This document shows positions 56,992 to 64,000 of a stretch of DNA of 64,000 bases, one piece after another (positions within the stretch are counted from its first letter, which is position 1; the number at the start of each line of letters is the position of its first letter). A program made the translations under genes and the position numbers. The notes beneath the pieces are model-generated. The model had not been told where the DNA came from. It was given only the letters and a program-made list of their open reading frames with translations, and searched no databases. Origin of the DNA: Microbacteriaceae bacterium (lineage in GTDB: Bacteria > Actinomycetota > Actinomycetes > Actinomycetales > Microbacteriaceae); contig JAODAT010000041.1 in the NCBI GenBank assembly GCA_025463565.1, positions 1 to 64,000 on the forward strand. Reading direction: 5' to 3'.

Positions 56992-58121
56992 CTCGAACGC
57001 AGGTCGACCACGAGATCGCTGATCATGGCGGTGGGCACCAGGCCGAGCACGTCGTGAAGCAGTTTGGTGTACCCGTCGTAGACGCGCAGCGCCTCGGACT
57101 GGTTGCCCTCGGCGAGGTACACCCGCACCAGGGCCGCGTTGGCGCTCTCGCGAAGGGGCTCGACCTTCATTGCCGCTCGTGCGGCGGCGGCGGCCTCCGC
57201 GAGTCTCCCGATCGCGGCGAGCTGGGCGGACAGCGCTTCGAGCGCGTTCATCCTCAGCTGCCGCCACTCGTCGGCTTCGGCGAGAACCCAGTCGTCGTAC
57301 CAGTCGGGGAGAACGTCGGACGACAGCGTTGCGAGCGCTTCCGAATCGAGATCCGCGAGATCGGTCGCGCCACCCGGTCGGAGCAACCGGCCGGCGAGAG
57401 CCTGCGCCGCGCGGAGGTCAACCGCCACGGTGTCGAGGAGGCTGAGGCCCGCCGAGGCGGACAGGATCGACTCGCGGGTCGAGACGTCGAGCCGCGAGAG
57501 AGCCGACCGCAGGCTGATGCCGGCGCGCTCGTCGGTCGCCTCCGGCCACATCTGCCCGGCCATTGCGATCCGTGTGACCGCACGATGGTGAAGCGCGAGA
57601 AATACCAGCAGGCGCTGGGAGCCGACGGCGAGTTCGTCGATCACCTTTCCGCCGACCCGCACGGAGAATGCGCCGAGCAGGGTCATCTCGATGATGAGCG
57701 CATCGGCGCTGACCGGGTCGTCGGGTGACACGAGTCCCGGGGTTTCGACGACTGCATCCTCGTGGACAGTGAACAGCATGCGGGGTTCCGGCGCATGCGA
57801 CCAACCGTCGGACCAGGTCGACAGCGCGATGATCACCGGCTCGAGGTTGCGGCCCTGCTCGGTGAGCCGAAAGCTTCCGGACACCTCGGTCATGAGTTGT
57901 GCCCCCACGAGCGCGGACAGGTGCGACGAGAGAACGTCACGCTCGATGCCGATGGTCGACTCGAAATCGGCGAACCCCGTGACGTTGGCGAACATCGCCG
58001 CCCGCACTATTCGCAGGCTCCACCGATCGCCGACGGCCTCGAGGGCTCGCTCGGGAGAAAAATTGTCCGCTGGAATGCGAGCGGGGACCGGGCCAGCACC
58101 AGAAGGAGGGCCAGACGACAT
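56988..58121 (-). CDS. HxlR-like wHTH fused to SARP-type wHTH and BTAD domain
   Basis: N-terminal ALEAVGDRWSLRIVRAAMFANVTGFADFE; middle MTLLGAFSVRVGGKVIDELAVGSQRLLVFLALHHRAV; BTAD helical region. Confidence 0.8.
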   Translation of the reverse strand: MSSGPPSGAGPVPARIPADNFSPERALEAVGDRWSLRIVRAAMFANVTGFADFESTIGIERDVLSSHLSALVGAQLMTEVSGSFRLTEQGRNLEPVIIALSTWSDGWSHAPEPRMLFTVHEDAVVETPGLVSPDDPVSADALIIEMTLLGAFSVRVGGKVIDELAVGSQRLLVFLALHHRAVTRIAMAGQMWPEATDERAGISLRSALSRLDVSTRESILSASAGLSLLDTVAVDLRAAQALAGRLLRPGGATDLADLDSEALATLSSDVLPDWYDDWVLAEADEWRQLRMNALEALSAQLAAIGRLAEAAAAARAAMKVEPLRESANAALVRVYLAEGNQSEALRVYDGYTKLLHDVLGLVPTAMISDLVVDLRSS

Positions 58122-58335
58122 ATGGTCACCACGTTCTACTTGTGGTGCAATCTTAGCTGTCTGTCCTCCCTGTGAATAGCTGTCGCATCACGATCGCCGC
58201 AGCGACGAGAGGGCCGGCCCGAACCGGCCTCCCGTCGCCAGCAGGGTGGTCACGCCGAGCGTAGCCACCGGCGCCTCCGAGGAACCCCCGTTCCCCGAAA
58301 GCACGATGTTCCGCCGGACAGGCCAGGCGAAACCG

Positions 58336-59448
58336 TCACGCCCGTGCCGTCCTCGGCGCCGGGCGGTTCGATCGGGCAGCTAGCCTCCGGCGGACGGCCG
58401 AGAGGAGTACCAGAACGGTCCCGGCCAGCGCCGTGAGGAGCGCCAACGCCACGGCCACCGTCGCATTCGCTCCCGTGAAGGCGAGCACCGCGGCGCGGCT
58501 TGCGGCCGCTGCTGCGGCCGCAGCCGCTTCGACAGCGGCCGCGTGCTCTAGGGCTCGCTCACTGCGAAGCGTTGCGGAGGAGACAGTCGCGTGGGAGGCG
58601 GCGATCTCACCGAAGGCGCGATCGTCGCTGGTGAGCTTGCTGGATGCGAGCGAAGCACCGGTGGCGACCTGGGCCGAACTCGTCGCGGTTCCACCGGACC
58701 CCGCAGACCCGCGAGCGGGCGGTGCGACCGCCGCGGCGGTAAAGATGTTGCGCACCGATGAGCTACACGTCACCGTACTTCCGCCGCCATTGGCAGACCC
58801 GTTGCACTGGGTTATCCCGACCGGCAGGGCAGACCCATCGCCCGGGTTGACGGTGCAGATCACGCGGCCGTCGCCACCGCCGCCATTCGCCGAGCCGTTG
58901 CACTGCGTGACGGTCGCGCTCGTGGTGCTTGCGATCGGATTGCAGATCGTGGTCGACGTGCCACCTCCGCCACCGGTGCCGATGCACTGGTTCACGGAGA
59001 AGCCCGAAAGCCCGATCGTTCCGGTGATGTTGTTCACGATGGTGACCGAGCAGGCAAGCGTTGATCCACCGCCATTTACCGAGTTATTGCACTGGTTGAC
59101 CGAGGTCACCACGAATGTCGCGGGCAGGGTCGACACCGTGCAGCTCGACGGAGCAGTGTTGGCTGCTCCCCGGCATGCCTTCACGACCGTGGACGAGCTC
59201 ATGGCCCCCGTTGCGGAGTTGAAGTAGTTGTTGACCGTCACATCGCAGGAGATGAGCAGCCCCGGCGTATTGCTGTCGTAATTGCACTGGCTGATCACCA
59301 GCGGGGTGGCGGCCGTTGCTGGCGTTGCCCCCTGCGCCAGAACGAACCCCGCCACCACGACAAGAGCTCCTAACAGGGCGGTGGTTACCCTCATCTTTCG
59401 CCCCGTGTGGATTTTGCCGATCCTTGAAACAATCCCCTGATACCCCAT
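58336..59448 (-). CDS. Secreted Cys-rich QCN-repeat surface protein with LAFTG sorting signal
   Basis: Signal peptide ending ..PATAAT; five QCN/QCI repeats; C-terminal LAFTGANATVAVALALLTALAGTVLVLLSAVRRRLAAR. Confidence 0.8.
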   Translation of the reverse strand: MGYQGIVSRIGKIHTGRKMRVTTALLGALVVVAGFVLAQGATPATAATPLVISQCNYDSNTPGLLISCDVTVNNYFNSATGAMSSSTVVKACRGAANTAPSSCTVSTLPATFVVTSVNQCNNSVNGGGSTLACSVTIVNNITGTIGLSGFSVNQCIGTGGGGGTSTTICNPIASTTSATVTQCNGSANGGGGDGRVICTVNPGDGSALPVGITQCNGSANGGGSTVTCSSSVRNIFTAAAVAPPARGSAGSGGTATSSAQVATGASLASSKLTSDDRAFGEIAASHATVSSATLRSERALEHAAAVEAAAAAAAAASRAAVLAFTGANATVAVALALLTALAGTVLVLLSAVRRRLAARSNRPAPRTARA

Positions 59449-59528
59449 GTGAAACCCCCAGAACTGCATCATCGGACCCGGGTCGTTACGGAGGCGTCAC
59501 CGGAATGTGACGGGGGTGTACAGGCTTG

Positions 59529-59564
59529 TCTGTGCCGTCGGTAAAATCTGTGCCGCCGGTAAAA
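59529..59564. repeat. 18-bp tandem repeat, two copies
   Basis: TCTGTGCCGTCGGTAAAA / TCTGTGCCGCCGGTAAAA between MarP-like and QCN-repeat genes. Confidence 0.85.
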
Positions 59565-59578
59565 ACGGTGCCAACGCT

Positions 59579-60763
59579 CTATTCGGTCGTGCAGTGGCCG
59601 GATGCGACGGGGTTCGAAAATGACGCGGCCTGGGTCGCGACCGGCACCAGTTCGGCGGTGGTGAGTGCGAATCCGACGTTCTGTGTCGTCGATGACTTCG
59701 CGAAGACGACGCCGGCCACATGACCATTCGCATCCAGCACCGGGCCGCCAGAATTGCCCTGCTCGACGTCCGCCGCCAGTGAGTAGACCTCGCGGTCGGA
59801 GGTGTTTGTTCCGTAGATGTCCGGAACCCGAACGGTGCTCACGCCCTGCACAGCTGCGGGCTTCGAGCTGAACGGTCCGCCGAGCGGGTAGCCGTCGAAG
59901 ACCGCGCTCGCGCCGGTCGGCAAAGTGGCGCCGATCTTCAGGGCGGCCGTCGGCATCCCGGAGACCGCGACCACCGCGAGGTCACCCACCGGGTCGAAGT
60001 AGACGACACGGCCGGTCCAGCTGCCACCGTCGGGCGCGACCACCACGGGTTCGGTGACCCCGGCGACGACGTGCGCGTTCGTGATGACGCGATCTGCGGA
60101 GACCACGAATCCGCTGCCGGACTGGTTCTGGCCGCACGCGTACGCGTTGCCGGTGATCTTGACGACGGAATGGGCGGCCAGCGCCTGGGCGGCATCGGCC
60201 CCGTCGGTCGGGATGGGCAGCGGACTGCCTGCACCGATCGAGTCGAGGAGACGCGGGATGCCCTGCTGGCTGATCGCCGCCCGCACGCGAGCCTCCAGGT
60301 CGCCGACGGGAGCGGGTGTCACAGCGTTGATCGCCGCGACCACACGCGAGCTGGCGATCGCGTCGGACACGAACGGGATTCCCAGCGACCCGATGCTGAA
60401 GGCCAGCATCGAGATGACAGCCGAGGTGGCGACCAGCGACACCAGCATGCCGAGCACGCGGTCGGCCGTGCGCAGCGCACCCTTCGGCACGCCGCGGCTG
60501 ATCGCCCGGCCGATGGCCGTGCCGAGCACGAAGCCGGCGACGATCAGTCCGGCGACGACGAACAGGATGGTGGGCAGGCGCCAGAAGCTGGTGCCAACGA
60601 GTCCGGTGACGAACGGGATCGCGAAAAAGGCGAGAATCGTGCCGGCAATCACGCCAAGGATGCCGCCGAGGCTCAGTGCGAAGCCGCGACGGTAGCCGTA
60701 GACCGCCCACGCCACCAGTACGGCGATGAGCAGCACATCGAGCAGCACCGATCCGGGGGTCAC
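59579..60763 (-). CDS. MarP-family membrane serine protease (CvpA + trypsin domains)
   Basis: CvpA-like N-terminal TMs; GSGFVVSADRVITNAHVVAGV, DLAVVAV, EQGNSGGPVLD. Confidence 0.9.
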   Translation of the reverse strand: MTPGSVLLDVLLIAVLVAWAVYGYRRGFALSLGGILGVIAGTILAFFAIPFVTGLVGTSFWRLPTILFVVAGLIVAGFVLGTAIGRAISRGVPKGALRTADRVLGMLVSLVATSAVISMLAFSIGSLGIPFVSDAIASSRVVAAINAVTPAPVGDLEARVRAAISQQGIPRLLDSIGAGSPLPIPTDGADAAQALAAHSVVKITGNAYACGQNQSGSGFVVSADRVITNAHVVAGVTEPVVVAPDGGSWTGRVVYFDPVGDLAVVAVSGMPTAALKIGATLPTGASAVFDGYPLGGPFSSKPAAVQGVSTVRVPDIYGTNTSDREVYSLAADVEQGNSGGPVLDANGHVAGVVFAKSSTTQNVGFALTTAELVPVATQAASFSNPVASGHCTTE

Positions 60764-60834
60764 CGCTGAATCGTACTTGGCCGAGCCCTAGAAAACCCCG
60801 AACAGGCTGGTGGACACGGCAGGGTCTTCACCGG

Positions 60835-61380
60835 CTATGCGTGCCGGGGCATCATCAGCAGCGTCGACACGCTCACGACGATGAGCAGGATCGCCCCGAT
60901 CGTGATGAACGCAAGCAACGCGGCGGCAGGAAGCAGGACGGCCACCACCCCGGCGATCACCGAGATCACGCCACTCACCCAGCCGTACCAGGCGGGGGTG
61001 ACCGTGTGGCGGATGGCGGCGAGGATGTCGACGGCCCCTTCCGCGATCCAGCCGATGCCGATCAGGATGCCGAGCACGCTCAGCGACGAGAACGGGTCGG
61101 CGAGGCAGAAGATACCGGCGAGCACGACGAGCAGTCCGATGCCTGCGGTGATCCAGCGGAGCATCGTGCTCAGGCTGCTGACGGTGAGCGCGGTGACGAT
61201 CCGGAAGATGCCGGAGGCGACCAGGTAGGCGCCGAAGATGATCGCGACGGTGATGAGGCTCACGCCTGGGAGGGCAAGCGCGGCGATGCCGAGCACGATG
61301 CCGATGACGGAGACGGCGATGAGCGCGCCACGGTTGATGCGGATCATTCCGGGAACGGTTGGGGCGAAGAGTGAGGTCAT
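60835..61380 (-). CDS. HdeD/DUF308-family membrane protein
   Basis: Six-TM ORF with LGIAALALPGVSLITVAIIFGAYLVASGIFRI. Confidence 0.85.
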   Translation of the reverse strand: MTSLFAPTVPGMIRINRGALIAVSVIGIVLGIAALALPGVSLITVAIIFGAYLVASGIFRIVTALTVSSLSTMLRWITAGIGLLVVLAGIFCLADPFSSLSVLGILIGIGWIAEGAVDILAAIRHTVTPAWYGWVSGVISVIAGVVAVLLPAAALLAFITIGAILLIVVSVSTLLMMPRHA

Positions 61381-61402
61381 GCCGAAAGTCTGGCACGCAC
61401 GC

Positions 61403-61445
61403 ACCCGTTCTGGGGATGCCGTTTTTGATCGGTGACCAATAGCCT
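61403..61445 (+). promoter_or_regulatory. Box ACCC-GTTCT-GGGG, 24 nt, TAGCCT upstream of NERD paralog 2
   Basis: ACCCGTTCTGGGG at 61403-61415, TAGCCT at 61440-61445. Confidence 0.55.
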
Positions 61446-61584
61446 GTAGTCAGATTCATCCGGCTCGGGGGAGCCACGACCTTTCGGGCATGGGGGAGCC
61501 ATTACCGACGTAACCACAGGCGGGGCCGGTCAGCCGACGACTGGTCAACCGACCCTGCGCGCACGAGCAGCGGCGTACGCCGTC

Positions 61585-62337
61585 ATGCGGCAGTGCCTGC
61601 ACGCGCAAGCGCTGGCGCGGCCTCGTTCTGCCGTAGCGCGGGTGTTCGGGGTGGATCCGCTGCACCCGGATGCCGTCGGCCGGTACCGGGACGCGATCGG
61701 CGAACTCGAGGTGGGCGCGCTGCTCTCCCGTCTGGGCGACGCCTTTACGGTGTTGCACGCCGTGCCGGTCGGCGACGGGGACTCTGATATCGATCATGTG
61801 GTGATCGGGCCGCCCGGCATCTTCACGATCAAGACCAAGAACCTCGCGGGACGCAAGGTGCTCGCCGCGGGCAACAGCGTGCTCGTCGACGGCCAGCAGA
61901 CCGATTTCGTGCGCAACTCGCTGTTCGAAGCGCGGCGGGCGTCTGAGCTGATTCGCCGGGCGAGTGGCGGTGTCGTGAACGTCACGCCGCTCATCGTGGT
62001 GGTCGGCGTCGAGACGGTGACCAGTGGTGCAAAGCCCGCCGCGGTGACCGTGTTGCCGGCGTCTCGGTTGCTCGGATTTCTCAAGCACGAGCCACTGGTG
62101 CTGCGACCGGAAGCCGTCGCCTACTACCTGCACGCGGCCCAGGATCGCGCGACCTGGCATGCCGTCGCGAACGACCCGACGGACTCGCTCCGCATCGCGC
62201 AGCGTTTCGACCGGCTTCGCCAGGAGGTGACGACGGCGTCGCGTCGTCGCACCCTCTGGCGTTTCGGCGGAACGGTTGTGGCGGCGCTCGTCATCGTCGG
62301 CGTCGCGCTCGGTGTACTGCACACGCTGCGTCCGTAG
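61585..62337 (+). CDS. NERD domain protein, paralog 2, canonical core plus C-terminal TM
   Basis: DSDIDHVVIGPPGIFTIKTKNLAGRKV and C-terminal TM VVAALVIVGVALGVL. Confidence 0.88.
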   Translation: MRQCLHAQALARPRSAVARVFGVDPLHPDAVGRYRDAIGELEVGALLSRLGDAFTVLHAVPVGDGDSDIDHVVIGPPGIFTIKTKNLAGRKVLAAGNSVLVDGQQTDFVRNSLFEARRASELIRRASGGVVNVTPLIVVVGVETVTSGAKPAAVTVLPASRLLGFLKHEPLVLRPEAVAYYLHAAQDRATWHAVANDPTDSLRIAQRFDRLRQEVTTASRRRTLWRFGGTVVAALVIVGVALGVLHTLRP

Positions 62338-62351
62338 CGCAAGCCGTAGCC

Positions 62352-63728
62352 TCACGTGGTCACCAGCTCGCGCTGCTGCGCTGGTTCAGGAACCGTGACT
62401 CGCTGCATCATCACTCGCTGCCGCCCGAGCATCCGCCAGGTCTGGTCGGGGTCGATCCATGGGGGCGCGAGCAGCATCGGCCGACCGTCGACCATCTTCA
62501 TCGTGAAGGCAGAGCTGTGCAGCATATGGTGATGGGCCGGGCAGAGCAGCACGCCGTTATCGAGTACCGTCGCCCCGCCATGTTCCCATTCCAGAACGTG
62601 ATGGGCTTCGCACCAACTGGGTGGTGCGGTGCACCCGGGCCAGACGCATCCGCCGTCCCGCACCGCGAGTTGTTTTCGCTGGATGGTGCTGAAGTACCGC
62701 TCGAGCGGACTGCGCCCGACGATTTGGCCGTTCCGCCCGACCAGCACGCGCTGGAAACCCGAGTCGCACACCATCTGCTGCAGCGATGCGGCCGAGATCG
62801 GCTCGTCCGCGTCATCCAGCCAGGCGACACCTTTGTGGTTCTCGAGGTCATCGAAGGTAACGACCGCCATGACGGTTGCTGTGGGGCGCTGGCCGGTAGA
62901 GCGAAGGCCTGCGGTCACGAGCCCGATCAGCACATCGAGCTGCCGCTGCTCCCGCGTGCGTGGGTCGGATGCGGCATCCTGCAGATCTTCGTCGGAGAGG
63001 AACCGCGGCTTGGCGTCGGGCGCGTTCGACTCGGTGAAGGCCGACCGCAGCAGTGCGGCGGAGGCCGGGTCGCACGCACCCGAGAACGTGGCGAGCCCGT
63101 GGGATTCGCGACCGAAACGGAACCGCCTGCGGGCGCGTAGCTGCGCTTCACGCTCGGGGGCGCCATCCGGGTCGAGAGCCTCTCGCTGCACTCGCGCCTC
63201 GACGGCGACGAGGTCGGCCGACTTCAGTGCGCCGATCGACACGAGGTAGCGCTCGGACTCGTCGAACTGCTCCGGGTAGGGGGAGTGGGTCGTCGCCTGG
63301 TCGAGCATGCGCACGATGCCGGCTGCGGCATCCACTCCCAGGTCGCCCGACATCAGTGCGGCAGCGACGTGAGGGTGAGCGGCAGGCAACACCTCGCCGG
63401 TGAGCGAGAGGCGCGGCCGGATAGCCACTCCCAGGCGGATGCGCTGGTTCGCCGTGGCTGCAGAAACGAGGGTGAGCTGTTCGATGAAGTCATCGGACCG
63501 ACGCTGGCCGAGCCGGTAACTCAGCCCGGCGGTGCCGAGCTCGAAACGGGACCGCTCGTCGATCTCGGCCGCGGTGCGAACGCGGATGGCATCCATGAAC
63601 CGACCCGCCCGCTCGGCCTGCACCGTCAGCAGGCAGACCTCCTCGTCGGTGAGAGCTTCGACGGGCACGCGCGCCAGCTGCTCGAGCAGGACGGTGGCCT
63701 GCTCGAGCGTGTCGCTGAAGGTGTCCAT
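62352..63728 (-). CDS. DUF222 / HNH endonuclease (13E12-type repeat family)
   Basis: DUF222-like N-terminus and HNH core CVWPGCTAPPSWCEAHHVLEWEHGG..LCPAHHHMLH. Confidence 0.93.
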   Translation of the reverse strand: MDTFSDTLEQATVLLEQLARVPVEALTDEEVCLLTVQAERAGRFMDAIRVRTAAEIDERSRFELGTAGLSYRLGQRRSDDFIEQLTLVSAATANQRIRLGVAIRPRLSLTGEVLPAAHPHVAAALMSGDLGVDAAAGIVRMLDQATTHSPYPEQFDESERYLVSIGALKSADLVAVEARVQREALDPDGAPEREAQLRARRRFRFGRESHGLATFSGACDPASAALLRSAFTESNAPDAKPRFLSDEDLQDAASDPRTREQRQLDVLIGLVTAGLRSTGQRPTATVMAVVTFDDLENHKGVAWLDDADEPISAASLQQMVCDSGFQRVLVGRNGQIVGRSPLERYFSTIQRKQLAVRDGGCVWPGCTAPPSWCEAHHVLEWEHGGATVLDNGVLLCPAHHHMLHSSAFTMKMVDGRPMLLAPPWIDPDQTWRMLGRQRVMMQRVTVPEPAQQRELVTT

Positions 63729-63830
63729 ACGAGAACTCTCGCACCAGCCACTGACATTCCTAAAGTGCTGGTCAGGGGCCTGTTCTCTTGTGGATAAGCC
63801 CTCTGGCCAGCACCCTGTGGAGGAGTAGAG

Positions 63831-64000
63831 CTATTCGAACCAATGCCCGTTGTCGAGGTCCTCGATGAGCCCGGGGTGGGTCGGCTCCCAGCCGAGCAGT
63901 TCGCGAGTGAGGTCGTTCGATGAGGGGCTGTCCATGGAGAGGAACGGCCCGAGCCAGTCGTAGTGCTCCGCCTCGACCGACTCGACCGGGATCGACAGCT
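63831..64000 (-). CDS. C-terminus of NAD-dependent epimerase/dehydratase-like protein, truncated by window edge
   Basis: Minus-strand LSIPVESVEAEHYDWLGPFLSMDSPSSNDLTRELLGWEPTHPGLIEDLDNGHWFE*. Confidence 0.7.
   Translation of the reverse strand, partial: LSIPVESVEAEHYDWLGPFLSMDSPSSNDLTRELLGWEPTHPGLIEDLDNGHWFE

Noticed and set aside
62352-63728. DUF222/HNH gene as a mobile element or homing endonuclease
   Set aside because: The 13E12-type family is a common dispersed chromosomal family in actinobacteria; no flanking repeats or insertion boundaries seen.
63789-63797. Perfect DnaA-box sequence TGTGGATAA near the DUF222/HNH gene
   Set aside because: A single 9-mer with no cluster, AT-rich region or dnaA/dnaN genes; chance or weak site.
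1-64000. Biosynthetic gene cluster, prophage, defence island or integrative element
   Set aside because: No integrase, transposase, phage structural, PKS/NRPS, restriction-modification or toxin-antitoxin genes were recognised.

Overview
This is a high-GC actinobacterial chromosome segment, most likely Microbacteriaceae-like (taxonomy inferred from protein style and codon usage only). I call 62 protein-coding genes. Most are housekeeping or metabolic: infB (5' truncated), rbfA, mutY, an Fpg-like glycosylase, truB, ribF, a SorC-deoC-ALDH cluster, maltokinase, aspA, an Ada-AlkA fusion, rbsK, a HelD/HelR-type RNAP motor, PrsW, HtrA- and MarP-type proteases, and six MFS transporters. I found no CRISPR array, IS element, prophage module, rRNA or convincing tRNA. 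The most interesting signals are noncoding. (1) The motif ACCC-N5-GGGG occurs upstream of both NERD-domain paralogs and a DUF2510 protein, each time exactly 24 nt before a -10-like hexamer, and also (26 nt) upstream of an orphan intergenic region. (2) That orphan region can fold into a structured RNA: an 18-position closing stem, two inner hairpins and an immediate T5 tract. (3) An hsp20 promoter carries a perfect CIRCE (HrcA) box directly beside a near-perfect HAIR (HspR) box. (4) Clean palindromic operators sit beside the HxlR and SorC regulators. (5) A 16-bp tandem array carries the stop codons of both converging genes. Unusual proteins include a shortened uridine-kinase-like protein with a destroyed Walker A motif, a half-length ALDH coupled to a full one, an HxlR+SARP/BTAD fusion regulator, a Cys-rich 'QCN' repeat protein with an LAFTG sorting signal, and a Stealth-family phosphotransferase behind a structured leader. 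All calls come from reading the sequence; no database search or folding software was run.
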